A DNA stretch of 64,000 bases from an uncultured Methanoregula sp. (GCF_963662735.1 NZ_OY759744.1:2212153-2276152), one strand, 5' to 3'. Shown: positions 8,034 to 16,920, counted from the stretch's first letter. Notes: a model not told the origin generated them from the letters alone. Translations and numbers: made by a program.

Positions 8034-8567
8034 ATGACAGAAAATATCAGTGAATCCATCACATCGGCAAAAAATTCCATTGTTGCTGAAACAAGGCCGG
8101 ATATGATCCAGATTGTCGAGTTCGTACTGGGGAGCGAGCGTTTCGCTATCGACCTCTTTGATGTCAGGGAAGTGGTGGAATATACAACGATCACCAAACT
8201 TCCTCATGTTCCTGCATATGTCCGCGGTATCATCGATTTGCGCGGGGAGATAACAATGATTATCGATCTCAAGCACCGGCTCAATATCACCGAAGAGAGC
8301 GCCACCCCCCTCGAATCCTCAAGAATTATTGTCCTGGATGACAAGATTACCCGGTCTAAGACCGGCATTCTTGTCGATGATGTGACCTCTGTTTCGACCA
8401 TAGAAGGCGACCAGGTCGATTACACGTCAGCCTCCTTGAATAAGCAGGTGACCTCCATCATCGGGATCATCAAGCGCAAAGCAAGGGTAAAAGACAAAGA
8501 GATCAATGAACTGATCATCTGGATCGATATCAGGCAGCTCCTGGGCGATATCGAAACAACCCCGTAA
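8034..8567 (+). CDS. cheW: CheW-type chemotaxis coupling protein
   Basis: This 177-residue protein has the CheW fold: FVLGSERFAIDLFDVREVVE, the conserved arginine/glycine turn in YVRGIIDLRGEITMIIDL, and a second barrel ending in IDIRQLLGD. CheW links receptor tips to the CheA kinase. An N-terminal extension of about 25 polar residues precedes the domain. The start at ATG 8034 is preferred to the TTG at 8013, which overlaps the receptor stop. The gene follows the soluble receptor in the same operon, and the two were probably kept as a matched pair. Confidence 0.92.
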   Translation: MTENISESITSAKNSIVAETRPDMIQIVEFVLGSERFAIDLFDVREVVEYTTITKLPHVPAYVRGIIDLRGEITMIIDLKHRLNITEESATPLESSRIIVLDDKITRSKTGILVDDVTSVSTIEGDQVDYTSASLNKQVTSIIGIIKRKARVKDKEINELIIWIDIRQLLGDIETTP

Positions 8568-8785
8568 AGGGAAATGCTGCATAATCCCCGCGCCGGATGT
8601 GGACGACAAGCCAATCCTGCCCGGACGGAAATATTATTCCATATCTGACTGACCCCCATCATACCTTGCATTACCCGGCTAAAACGGCGAACTGCCGGGT
8701 TGTGCACGGTCCGGAATGTGTGCCAAAGGAGTGTACGGGTTTAACCCCCGGGTGCCGGCAATGCCGGTCCTCCCCATCCTCATTC

Positions 8786-8792
8786 TATAAAT
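8786..8792 (+). promoter_or_regulatory. TATA box of the second four-cysteine gene
   Basis: TATAAAT is centred 28 bases before the ATG at 8817, the same spacing as in the paralog at 1834. Leaderless transcription is predicted. Confidence 0.65.
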
Positions 8793-8816
8793 CCCGGCAC
8801 CCCACAATATACCGGC

Positions 8817-9122
8817 ATGAAGTATACGGCACGGCATATCCAGCGTTTCCTCGAAACGGGAAAGATCGATGCAACGCTCTGGAAGAACCATTTCCCCTCG
8901 CTGCTGCCGACCCTGGTACCGACCTGCGAGGAATGTTCGGAATTCAAAGAGCAGACCTGCGCCGGCGGCCGGGACCCGGTCGAATGTTTCCTTGCAAAGG
9001 TACCGGCAGCAGAGCCCGGGGACAAGCCCCGGCAGAAGAAGCGGGACCCCATGCTCGGCCTTGGCGCAAAACGGCCGGGCTTCCATGGCACCGCGATGCC
9101 CAAGGACCAGTCCAAGATGTGA
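8817..9122 (+). CDS. Four-cysteine small protein, paralog 2
   Basis: This 101-residue protein is a close copy of the one at 1834, with cysteines at 37, 40, 48 and 57 and the shared stretch GGRDPVECFLAK. It differs most in the last 20 residues, while the first 83 are about 78 percent identical by eye. Differences are mostly conservative (V/I, S/T, D/E), which suggests purifying selection on both copies. The promoter layout is also shared. It sits alone between cheW and a convergent carboxylesterase gene. A zinc or iron-sulfur site is inferred from the cysteines; the role is unknown. Confidence 0.8.
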   Translation: MKYTARHIQRFLETGKIDATLWKNHFPSLLPTLVPTCEECSEFKEQTCAGGRDPVECFLAKVPAAEPGDKPRQKKRDPMLGLGAKRPGFHGTAMPKDQSKM

Positions 9123-9133
9123 GGGGGACCCCC

Positions 9134-10687
9134 TTAATATCCTGTTTTTACGACCGGGGTTTCCCCGATATCCAGGTATTTCCCGTTCTCCCGGGTATAC
9201 TGCGGCCAGGTCATGTTCATCCCCCCATTCGGGTTGCCGGTCTTTGCAAACTGCGTCCAGTATTCCATTATCGTATCCGAAACCCTGCTGCTCACGGGAT
9301 CCGGTTTCATAAAAGCCGGCCGGAAGACAAATAACAGTTCGCTCCCGTGGAATACCCCGAGCGACTGGCCAGGCACGGGGTAGGTGAAGCGGTACAGGTA
9401 TGTGCTCTGGTTGAGGCCGGCCATGGATCCGGCAGCGAACTTCGCGGCATCAGAAAAGTCGAAGTCCGTCATGATCCGCTCCATCTGGTACTGGACCTCT
9501 TCCGGGTTTGTCGCCGGGTACTTCGCAAGAACCGCCCCGGCACCCGGGCCAAAATGGTCCCGGATATAGGTTTCATAGGCCGTAACGTTCATGCCGGTCT
9601 TTGCGGCAAGCGTTACTCCTTCGTCAGCATTGGTCCCGATGATGAGCGGGACTTGGTTCTCGCGGCCCTGCCGGAACTGGTCATCGGGTGCAGCAGGGAG
9701 GATCCACCCGTCAACCGATGGCTTGAATTTCAGGGTATGCACTTTCCAGAACGCGGATGGGGATCGCGGGGTTGCGTTGACAAGCGCCATTGCATCCACG
9801 GTCCGCATCTGCTGTATCGCATCCGGGCCGGTGTACCCGAAGCTCCCGGCAAATTCCTTCCCATCCAGTTCGGCCTCCTCCCGCGAACTGACAATATTGA
9901 GCTCGGTACCGTTTGTCCAGATCGGGCCGCTCTCGACAATAGCCTGCCGGAACAGGCCTTTACCCTGCGGGCTCGATAGCTGGGAGAGGATGCTCGTTGC
10001 GCCGGCCGATTCCCCGAAAACAGTTACCCGGCCCGGGTCCCCTCCGAATGCCCCGATATTTTTCTGCACCCATTGCAGTGCAGCCTGCTGGTCAAGGAGC
10101 CCATAGTTCCCCGAGGAATTCTTGGCGGATTCGCTGGCAAGCAGGGGATGGGCCATGAACCCGAGTGCCCCGAGCCGGTAATTGAGCGTGACGATTACAA
10201 CCCCTTTTTTCGCAAGTGCACTGCCGTCATAGAACGGCAGGGAGCCGGCGCCTTCCATGAACGCCCCGCCATGGATGAAGACCATCACCGGCAGGTTCTC
10301 ATTTGCACTTGTTGCCGGTGTCCAGACATTCAGGAACAGACAGTCCTCGCTCATGTTCACAGGACGGCTTTCAGGAGTACTGTTGTCCGGGACGACCTGG
10401 GGGCAGATCGCACCATATGCTGTTGCATTCCGCACACCGGTCCAGGGCTGCACGGCTGCGGGTGGTTTCCACCGGAGCTCCCCGGTTGGCGGAGCCGCAT
10501 AGGGAATGCCGCGATACACGGAAATCCCGTTTTCGGTTGTCCCCGAAATAACACCTGCATCCGTTCTGACTGTGCCGGGTCCCGGTGCTTTCTGGCTGCA
10601 ACCGGCAACAAGAAGAAGGCCGGTAAGGATCACAATAAGTACGAGAATTCCTGCGGACGATCTCCCGTTCCACCGGTTGCCTGCCAT
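9134..10687 (-). CDS. Type B carboxylesterase lipoprotein
   Basis: This 517-residue protein belongs to the carboxylesterase type B family (alpha/beta hydrolase). A signal peptide ends in the lipobox LVAGC with Cys30, so it is anchored outside the membrane. The serine nucleophile Ser227 lies in GESAGA, the acid is probably Glu356 in GTNADEG and the histidine His447 in FHGSE; the oxyanion motif HGGAF (about 139-143) and EDCLFLNVW are present. All catalytic parts are intact. GGTGA before the ATG is a ribosome binding site lying in the loop of a small hairpin. The natural ester is unknown. Such enzymes are commoner in bacteria than in methanogens, so transfer is possible. Confidence 0.92.
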   Translation of the reverse strand: MAGNRWNGRSSAGILVLIVILTGLLLVAGCSQKAPGPGTVRTDAGVISGTTENGISVYRGIPYAAPPTGELRWKPPAAVQPWTGVRNATAYGAICPQVVPDNSTPESRPVNMSEDCLFLNVWTPATSANENLPVMVFIHGGAFMEGAGSLPFYDGSALAKKGVVIVTLNYRLGALGFMAHPLLASESAKNSSGNYGLLDQQAALQWVQKNIGAFGGDPGRVTVFGESAGATSILSQLSSPQGKGLFRQAIVESGPIWTNGTELNIVSSREEAELDGKEFAGSFGYTGPDAIQQMRTVDAMALVNATPRSPSAFWKVHTLKFKPSVDGWILPAAPDDQFRQGRENQVPLIIGTNADEGVTLAAKTGMNVTAYETYIRDHFGPGAGAVLAKYPATNPEEVQYQMERIMTDFDFSDAAKFAAGSMAGLNQSTYLYRFTYPVPGQSLGVFHGSELLFVFRPAFMKPDPVSSRVSDTIMEYWTQFAKTGNPNGGMNMTWPQYTRENGKYLDIGETPVVKTGY

Positions 10688-10688
10688 A

Positions 10689-10706
10689 TTAATCTCACCA
10701 GATTAA
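10689..10706 (-). promoter_or_regulatory. Hairpin presenting the esterase ribosome binding site
   Basis: On the minus strand TTAATCT, GGTG, AGATTAA forms a perfect 7-bp stem whose loop carries the core of the Shine-Dalgarno sequence GGTGA. The stem ends directly at the start codon of the carboxylesterase (10685-10687). Such a structure could control access of the ribosome; the role is inference. Confidence 0.4.
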
Positions 10707-10833
10707 AGCAAAGATGGGGGGAATGTCTGATAACCGTATCGGTTTTAAGCAGCATCCGGCAGTAATCGCGATTTGTGGGGGAACGGGACCGATGGCTGCT
10801 GAAATGGGTTATCGGGATGACTGCGTACCCGTT

Positions 10834-11928
10834 TCACCGGTCCAGTGCCGGGTAATCGGTATACCCTTTCTCTTCGCCGGCATAGAATGTTGCACTGTCC
10901 GGCCCGTTCAGCGGAGCATTGCGGGCAAACCTGCGGGGCAGGTCCGGGTTGGCAAGGAACGGGGTCCCGAACGAGACCAGGTCGGCAGCACCATCTTCTA
11001 TTGCCCGGTTTGCGGTCGCGGCATTGTATCCCCCGTTGAGCATGAGCGTGCCATCGAATTTTGCCCGGATAAGGGAGGCCATGCGGGCGCCGGGCGCAAC
11101 CGTACCCATTCGTCCCCCGAGAGATTCGATCAGGTGGAGGTACCCGATGCCAAGTTTTCCGAGTTCCGCTGCAAGATACAGGAACGTATCCCTGGGATGG
11201 GAATCGGACATCCCGTGCACAAGGAAATGCGGCGAGATGCGGTAACCGACTTTTTCCGGACCCCAGACACCGGCAACGGCTTCTGCCACTTCGAGCGGGA
11301 AACGCGCCCGGTTCTCAAGGCTGCCGCCGTACTCATCGGTCCGGTGATTGGAGCCGTCCCGTAAGAACTGGTCGAGGAGATAGCCGTTCGCGCCATGGAT
11401 CTCGACGCCGTCGAACGCGGCCTTTTTCGCATTCGCCGCCGCGGCTTTGAATGTTTTTACGATTTCCCCGATCTCTTTTTTTTCAAGGGCTCGGGGAACC
11501 GGGATCCTCTTTTTGCCGGATGGCGTGTGGATCTCGTCACCCGGTGACAAAGCCGAAGGTGCAACCGGCAGGTCCCCGCACAGGAAATCATTGTGCGACA
11601 TCCTTCCCACGTGCCAGAGCTGGAGGAAGATCTTCCCGCCGGCATTATGAACCGCGGCTGTCACATTCTTCCAGCCGGCAACCTGTTCCTTTGAATGAAT
11701 ACCCGGCGTGCGGATGAACCCGATGCCTTGCGGGCTCACCTGGGATCCTTCCGTGATGATCAGGCCGGCCGAGGCCCGCTGGACATAGTAGGTGACCGTC
11801 AGCGTGCCCGGAACATTGGCGCCGATTGCACGGCACCGCGTCATCGGGGCCATCACCATCCGGTTGGCAAGCATTGTGCTCCCGAACGTATAGGGGGCAA
11901 GTAAACTCATTCCTTTTTCATTGTTCAT
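10834..11928 (-). CDS. Old Yellow Enzyme family NADH:flavin oxidoreductase
   Basis: This 364-residue TIM-barrel flavoprotein of the NemA/OYE type reduces activated double bonds or nitro compounds using FMN and NAD(P)H. Visible motifs are the start (NRMVMAPMTRCRA), the FMN-binding region LQLWHVGR, the paired substrate residues in VEIHGANGYLLDQFLRDG, and RTDEYGGSLENRARF with the later GGY...VSFGTPFLANPDLP. The usual active-site tyrosine of the HxxH/HxxN loop region appears as HGANGY. AAGGAGAG lies seven bases before the ATG. The gene starts 14 bases after the sugar-dehydrogenase stop, so the two are cotranscribed. It may detoxify electrophiles or take part in redox defence. Confidence 0.92.
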   Translation of the reverse strand: MNNEKGMSLLAPYTFGSTMLANRMVMAPMTRCRAIGANVPGTLTVTYYVQRASAGLIITEGSQVSPQGIGFIRTPGIHSKEQVAGWKNVTAAVHNAGGKIFLQLWHVGRMSHNDFLCGDLPVAPSALSPGDEIHTPSGKKRIPVPRALEKKEIGEIVKTFKAAAANAKKAAFDGVEIHGANGYLLDQFLRDGSNHRTDEYGGSLENRARFPLEVAEAVAGVWGPEKVGYRISPHFLVHGMSDSHPRDTFLYLAAELGKLGIGYLHLIESLGGRMGTVAPGARMASLIRAKFDGTLMLNGGYNAATANRAIEDGAADLVSFGTPFLANPDLPRRFARNAPLNGPDSATFYAGEEKGYTDYPALDR

Positions 11929-11942
11929 TTTTTTCTCTCCTT

Positions 11943-13487
11943 TTATGCCGGCACCAGTTTCCAGATGGTTCCCGTGGTACCTGCAGGGTCCGGGCCGGTA
12001 ACCTGGCTCGTCAGTACATAGAGTTCGTGATCCGGCCCCTCGCCAAATCCCCGGACAAATGCCCCGACTTCACCGGAAGGGGTCGTTGCAATCCGGTATT
12101 TCTGCGTTGTCCACATGCGGTTGTCAGCCGGGGTAACATTCGCGGCCGTGTCCGGGTACATGCTGATATCATACCCGGATGGGGGAGTTGCGATAAAGAT
12201 GCTGCCGCTTCCCGGGGCATTGAATGAACTGCTCCAGTCCCCGAAGATGTACTTCCCGGACGAGCCGGGAAAGGCAGTACCCCGGTAAATATACCCGCCA
12301 ACAACAACCGAACCCGCATCATGGCCGAGTTCAACGATCGGGCCTATCAAAGAGTCATTCCGGGAACCGGTTATCGCACACGGGCCCGCCAGTGGCGTGG
12401 CGTCATGGGCCGGGTCAAAGCAGTGCGTTCCTTCCCGGATATGCCAGCCATAGTTGCCGCCTTTGGTGACAATATCCACCGATTCAAAGAGCGCCTGGCC
12501 GGCTACTGCGGTTACCATGTGATGGTTCGTCCCTGAATCGACCGAGAGATATGCAGGGTTCCGGAATCCCGATGCATAGATCTCCGGCAGCACCCCGGCC
12601 GTGTTCACGAACGGATTGTCCCGGGGAATGGCGTACATCCTCCCGTTATCTGCCGGATGGTCGACATCGATCCGGAGGATCTTGCCGAGGAATGTTGTCA
12701 TATCCTGGGCATTTCCCGTCCCTGGCGTGTGCCCGGTGCCGGTATCGTCAGCCCCGCCCCCGTCGCCAAGCGCAAGGTAGAGGTACCCGTCATCCGGCCC
12801 GAAGAGGAGCGGTCCGCCATTATGGTTGGATTCGGGCTTGTCGACCTCGAGCAGGATCTTCTCCGAGCTCATATTGACCCGGGTCTTGTTGTCTGGCATG
12901 ATATGGAACTCCGACAACCGGTTGGTATGGCTCCAGCCGGCCGGTGCACCCGGCCTGAGGGGGGCGGAATAGTACACGAAGAGGCGCCCGTTGTTTTTGT
13001 AATCCGGGTGGAACGCAATCGAGAGGAGGCCGCGTTCGTCATATCCGGAAGAGAGCCCGACCATCCTGTCCCGCACGTCAAGGAATGGTTCATTTGAAAG
13101 GGTATTGTTTGCAGTTATGATACGGGCCACCCCGATCTGGTCAACCACCACCATCCGGCCGGACCCGTCGCCCGGGACTGCAATCATCATCGGCGCCGAA
13201 AGACCGGTCACGATCTTCTGCAGACCGATAACCGGCTGCGGGGTTGCGAACGGTGTCAGTGAATGCCCGTCTTTGAACGCGGCTGCCAGCGGCGAATTCT
13301 GGTTCGTAAGATCGGCCTGGTTCACTGATGACTGACCCGTGACCCCGGACGGTACGGGAGATGAACCTGCCGGAGAAAGTGACGTTGGACCGGAAGAACC
13401 CTGCGCCGGGCCGGTGGTGCATCCTGCCGTTATGACAGCAATAATGGCAAATGAAAGGAGAATACCGGCCGTGACGGAAGATCCCAT
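11943..13487 (-). CDS. Soluble aldose dehydrogenase-like beta-propeller lipoprotein
   Basis: This 514-residue secreted lipoprotein has a signal peptide with lipobox ITAGC (Cys23), a Ser/Pro linker to about residue 60, then a six-bladed propeller of the glucose/sorbosone dehydrogenase family. Family marks are PMMIAVPGDGSGRMVVVDQ, DERGLLSIAFHPDYKNNGRL, NHNGGPLLFGPDDGYLYLAL, GDGGG, LGKILRIDVD and GFRNPAYLS. Relatives in bacteria use PQQ to oxidise sugars; methanogens are not known to make PQQ, so the cofactor and reaction here are uncertain. A TATA-like box at about 13513-13519 lies 29 bases before the ATG, predicting a leaderless message. The Old Yellow Enzyme gene follows in the same operon. 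Confidence 0.88.
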   Translation of the reverse strand: MGSSVTAGILLSFAIIAVITAGCTTGPAQGSSGPTSLSPAGSSPVPSGVTGQSSVNQADLTNQNSPLAAAFKDGHSLTPFATPQPVIGLQKIVTGLSAPMMIAVPGDGSGRMVVVDQIGVARIITANNTLSNEPFLDVRDRMVGLSSGYDERGLLSIAFHPDYKNNGRLFVYYSAPLRPGAPAGWSHTNRLSEFHIMPDNKTRVNMSSEKILLEVDKPESNHNGGPLLFGPDDGYLYLALGDGGGADDTGTGHTPGTGNAQDMTTFLGKILRIDVDHPADNGRMYAIPRDNPFVNTAGVLPEIYASGFRNPAYLSVDSGTNHHMVTAVAGQALFESVDIVTKGGNYGWHIREGTHCFDPAHDATPLAGPCAITGSRNDSLIGPIVELGHDAGSVVVGGYIYRGTAFPGSSGKYIFGDWSSSFNAPGSGSIFIATPPSGYDISMYPDTAANVTPADNRMWTTQKYRIATTPSGEVGAFVRGFGEGPDHELYVLTSQVTGPDPAGTTGTIWKLVPA

Positions 13488-13741
13488 GGAAAACGGATGT
13501 GCACAAGAACCTCTTAAACATATGTCCGAGTCTCATATTCTGAAACATCCGCTGGAAATGAGAATGCGATGGCAGCCGGTATCTGTCGGAGCCGCAAAAA
13601 TTGTCCGGCATTGCAGGAATGATTTGTGAGAAATTTTGGCCGTGTTGACAACCGGTACTGCGACACACGGTCCCGGCTAAGGAAGGAGTATTGCCGGGTT
13701 CCTGCCATTTTTATGACAATAAACCTGCCGATTTCCATACC

Positions 13742-13748
13742 TTTATTA
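13742..13748 (+). promoter_or_regulatory. TATA box of the flavin/PLP-oxidase-like gene
   Basis: TTTATTA is centred 28 bases before the ATG at 13773, predicting a leaderless message and favouring this start over the GTG at 13764. Confidence 0.5.
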
Positions 13749-13772
13749 TTTTGACCCTCAACAGTGCTCTTC

Positions 13773-14186
13773 ATGGCACTCAAAGAGAAGATCCTTGAAG
13801 TGATCGGGGAACCACATCCCACGGCCGTGGCTACCCTCAACGGCAAACTCCCGGCAGTACGGTTCATGGTGCTTGCCGGTTTTCCCGACATGACGCTCGT
13901 TGGCGGGACCATGAAGGCCTCGAACAAGGTGGGGCAGCTCACAAAGAATCCCGATGCAGCGCTTTCCGCCTGGTCGGGAAAAGATTTCCGTGACCCCTAC
14001 GTGGAGATCAAGGCCAAAGGCAAAATCCACGAGGATGTTGCAACCAAGAAGAAGTACTGGAACCCGATGTTCGAGCAGTACTTCAAATCGCCGGATAACC
14101 CGGATTTTGTGGTGCTTGTCTTCACTGCTGAAGAGATCACGTACCACGGCAAAGACATGGCAACCGTTGAGGTCTGGAAACGCTGA
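13773..14186 (+). CDS. Pyridoxamine 5'-phosphate oxidase-family protein
   Basis: This 137-residue protein has the split-barrel flavin-binding fold of the PNPOx-like family: an early strand pair (HPTAVATLNGKLPAVRFMVL), a middle VGGTMKASNKVGQLTKNP and a C-terminal FKSPDNPDFVVLVFTAEEI. Small members bind FMN or F420 or act in stress responses. The start is fixed by the TATA box 28 bases before it. It is a single gene on the plus strand among minus-strand genes. Substrate and cofactor cannot be read from the sequence; F420 is plausible in a methanogen. Confidence 0.85.
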   Translation: MALKEKILEVIGEPHPTAVATLNGKLPAVRFMVLAGFPDMTLVGGTMKASNKVGQLTKNPDAALSAWSGKDFRDPYVEIKAKGKIHEDVATKKKYWNPMFEQYFKSPDNPDFVVLVFTAEEITYHGKDMATVEVWKR

Positions 14187-14387
14187 CCCGCGGTAGCCGG
14201 TTTTCGGGCCGGGGCAGGTATGATAATCCTGTCCTGATGGCATGATGAGTTCAGGCCGTATTCTTTTTTCTCGTGAAGGTTCTGCAATGGCGGGATGATA
14301 TTCTCCCGTGATCCGGCCCAGGACGCCACGCAAGACCCCGGAGGATAACGGAAAAAAGGGTACCGGGCGGTAAGCCGGATACCGTTA

Positions 14388-15317
14388 TCAGAACTGGTAG
14401 GTCGTCCCGACCGTATTCAGGATACACCGGCCCGGCATTGCTTCCATGAACCGGTTGATGGCATCCCAGCCGGTGCAGTGCATGGGGACAACATAGTCCG
14501 GGTTGATCTGTTTCATCCCCGTGATGGTTGGCGGGATAACCTGCGCAAAGGCCGGCCCGGTGAGATGGAATCCCCCGAGTACGGCGTGGACATGATCGAC
14601 ACCGGTGATCTTCTTTGCATACTCCACCGTGTTGATGATTCCGGCATGGGCACAGCCGCTGATCACGACAAGGCCCTTGTCCTTCACGTTGATTACCAGT
14701 GCCTGGTCGTCGAGGATAGGATCCGGTGACCAGGCATCATTGACAAACATCTCCATGCCCGGCATTCCTTTCTCGAATGCGGTCTTCCGCTCCACTTCAC
14801 CGGTAACGAGCAGGTGTCCGGCGGCAAGGATTGATGGTCCGCTGCGCATCAGGATATCGGCCCCGGCTTTTTTCAGGTCAACCGGATCCAGCTGCGGGAG
14901 TTCAGCAATCCCGTTTTTCCCGTTCAGCCGCCGCTTCAGGAAGGCATCCGGGTGGGCGATGAGCGGGATCTGCCGGACTTCCCCGCAGAAGATGGTGGGG
15001 AGCCCGCCGATATGATCGAAATGCCCATGGCTTAAGACCACGGCCTCGATTCCGGCAAGGGAGATGCCCAGCTGCCGCGCATTCCAGGCCATGCATTCCC
15101 GGGAAAGTCCCGCATCGAGCAGGATCGTGTGTTCTTTTTTCCCGGAGAACACCCGGACCAGGCACGAGAGGCCGTGCTCGGCGAGAAGATGGCGGCCTGC
15201 ATCGAACGGCAGCCGTCGGTCCGCTGGCGTTGCCTGCGGTACAAAGATATCGAGATAGTTGTCTGCCAGGACCGTTATCTCCACCCGGTCGGCAGGTTTC
15301 AGCATGTGTTCTGTCAT
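14388..15317 (-). CDS. MBL-fold metallohydrolase, dihydropterin-type
   Basis: This 309-residue protein has the metal motif SHGHFDHIGG, further ligands in ISGCAHAGI and LGGFHLTGP, and a late VPMHCTGWDA. The arrangement matches the metallo-beta-lactamase group annotated in methanogens as 7,8-dihydropterin-6-methyl-(ribofuranosyl)aminobenzene-phosphate synthase-like, linked to tetrahydromethanopterin synthesis. That assignment is uncertain, because many members of the group have no proven reaction. GAGG lies eight bases before the ATG. It is the last of six same-direction genes beginning with DUF2193. Confidence 0.85.
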   Translation of the reverse strand: MTEHMLKPADRVEITVLADNYLDIFVPQATPADRRLPFDAGRHLLAEHGLSCLVRVFSGKKEHTILLDAGLSRECMAWNARQLGISLAGIEAVVLSHGHFDHIGGLPTIFCGEVRQIPLIAHPDAFLKRRLNGKNGIAELPQLDPVDLKKAGADILMRSGPSILAAGHLLVTGEVERKTAFEKGMPGMEMFVNDAWSPDPILDDQALVINVKDKGLVVISGCAHAGIINTVEYAKKITGVDHVHAVLGGFHLTGPAFAQVIPPTITGMKQINPDYVVPMHCTGWDAINRFMEAMPGRCILNTVGTTYQF

Positions 15318-15413
15318 TTTTTCATCCTCATCGGTTTATTGTATCAATTGATATGAAGGTGCGCCATGAGGACCTGGTTTCTGATTTCCCCGGCAGCAAA
15401 GCCCCCAAAAGAA

Positions 15414-16250
15414 TCATGATTGCCTCTTATGAGCAGTCACAATATAATTTTCGGTAGGTACGGCAAGCCCGTCATCTTCGCAATAAGGGGCAAGCGCCGT
15501 TTTCATAGAGTAAAACATCCGGTCCCGCTCCTGCTCCGGCATTGCCGAGATCTCCGCGGCAACCGGGAATATCGAGAAATACGCAGGCAGGAGTTCGGTA
15601 AGTGACGGATGGCAGGAAATTTTTGTTTCTGCCCGCAGGTGTACGTCGGAAAACCCGGCATCCCGTACCAGGGCAAGCAGTTCGTTGCGATCGGAAAGCG
15701 AATTTGCCAGCCGGAAAAGGGCTGTTGAATCCGCTCCCAGGTATTGTTCGAGGACCCCGGATACGGCAATCGCATACGGGCACCGTTCGGGACGACCCCA
15801 TATGCCCAGGGCAAGATTTCCCCCGGGGGCGAGGACCCGGGCCATCTCCCGCAGGGCCACATTTTTATCCGGGAAGAACTGGAGCCCCTGGTGGCACAGG
15901 ACCACGTCAAATTCCCCGGGGGAAAACGGCATGCTGGATACATCGCTGCGGTACCATTCGATGGCCGTGTATCCTTCCTCGCGGGCAGAGGTTCCGGCAA
16001 CCCGGAGCATTCCTTCGTTTGCATCGAGACCGGCAATCCTTCCTTCCGGTCCGACAAGGGCTGCTGCCTTTCGTGCCACGATCCCGGTGCCGCAGGCAAC
16101 ATCCAGCACCCTTTTTTTCGGGCCTACCTCCCCGGAAGCCAGGAGGTCTTCGGTCCAGTCAAGCATCCATGTCGGGACAATGTACCGTTCATAGGTTTTT
16201 GGCCCGTCCGTGTTCATCTGCCATACGAACGGTTTTTGTTCATCCGTCAT
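15414..16250 (-). CDS. Class I SAM-dependent methyltransferase
   Basis: This 278-residue protein has motif I VLDVACGTGIVARKA, the acidic residue after strand 2 in AGLDANEGML, motif II-like FDVVLCHQGLQFF and post-motif LREMARVLAPGGNLAL. It is of the UbiE/COQ5-like type, methylating an unknown small molecule. GGAGGTG lies seven bases before the ATG. It begins 31 bases after the DUF2284 gene, so cotranscription with it is likely. The C-terminal third is variable and gives no substrate hint. Confidence 0.9.
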   Translation of the reverse strand: MTDEQKPFVWQMNTDGPKTYERYIVPTWMLDWTEDLLASGEVGPKKRVLDVACGTGIVARKAAALVGPEGRIAGLDANEGMLRVAGTSAREEGYTAIEWYRSDVSSMPFSPGEFDVVLCHQGLQFFPDKNVALREMARVLAPGGNLALGIWGRPERCPYAIAVSGVLEQYLGADSTALFRLANSLSDRNELLALVRDAGFSDVHLRAETKISCHPSLTELLPAYFSIFPVAAEISAMPEQERDRMFYSMKTALAPYCEDDGLAVPTENYIVTAHKRQS

Positions 16251-16281
16251 GCTGCCACACCTCCATATCCCCGGGTTCTTT

Positions 16282-16920
16282 TCAATCGATAAGAAGGAGC
16301 GCCATGAGCTCCGGGTGTCCCTGGACCGGGAACCGGATCGGCATGCCAGCCTTTTCAGCGGTCTTCACCATGTTGACCCCGACCGCATGCTCGGGGATCC
16401 GGGCCTGCGTGGGGTGGACGCAGATGCCGCCTTTGACATTGCAGGTCTCGCAGAGCCGGCACGAACCGTTGATGAACGCGAGGGCGAGCGGATATCCGGC
16501 ATTGAACGCGGTCCGTTCGAGTTCGAGCATCATCGGGGCAAACGCCCCGGTACCGTTGAAGTGGTTTTTCCAGAATGCGTCAGCCTTCTCCTTCTTGTCA
16601 GCCGGGGCTTCCGGATCAAGCCAGTATTTGTAGATCGAACAGATAACATCCGGGTCCGCAGTTGCCGGCGAGATGAATTTCACGAGCAGGGCGTATCTGT
16701 ATTCGCTGAGGACCTTCCGGAACTCGTCCGGGGTCGGGACATGTGGCGGGCAGGTGAGTTTCTTGCCATAGCCTATGCATCCGGCCCGGCATTTCAGCGG
16801 GACGCGGTTTTCAACAATAACATCCGTTGCGGGAATCACTTTTGCATCTTTTGCGCCGAGCGACCGGGCAGCCTGTACAAGAAAATCAAATGACTGGAGC
16901 TGTGATGTGCCTGAATCCAT
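16282..16920 (-). CDS. DUF2284 metal-binding protein
   Basis: This 212-residue protein matches DUF2284, a cysteine-rich putative metal-binding family: CRAGCIGYGKKLTCPPH near residues 44-60 and a second cluster SCRLCETCNVKGGICVHP near 158-175. The cysteine spacing suggests an iron-sulfur cluster. Length is normal for the family. It lies between the aquaporin gene (107 bases upstream) and the methyltransferase (31 bases downstream), all on the minus strand. The biochemical function of DUF2284 is not established. Confidence 0.88.
   Translation of the reverse strand: MDSGTSQLQSFDFLVQAARSLGAKDAKVIPATDVIVENRVPLKCRAGCIGYGKKLTCPPHVPTPDEFRKVLSEYRYALLVKFISPATADPDVICSIYKYWLDPEAPADKKEKADAFWKNHFNGTGAFAPMMLELERTAFNAGYPLALAFINGSCRLCETCNVKGGICVHPTQARIPEHAVGVNMVKTAEKAGMPIRFPVQGHPELMALLLID

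Noticed and set aside
15602..16633. Plus-strand frame of 343 codons
   Set aside because: Antisense to the methyltransferase and DUF2284 genes; no motifs.
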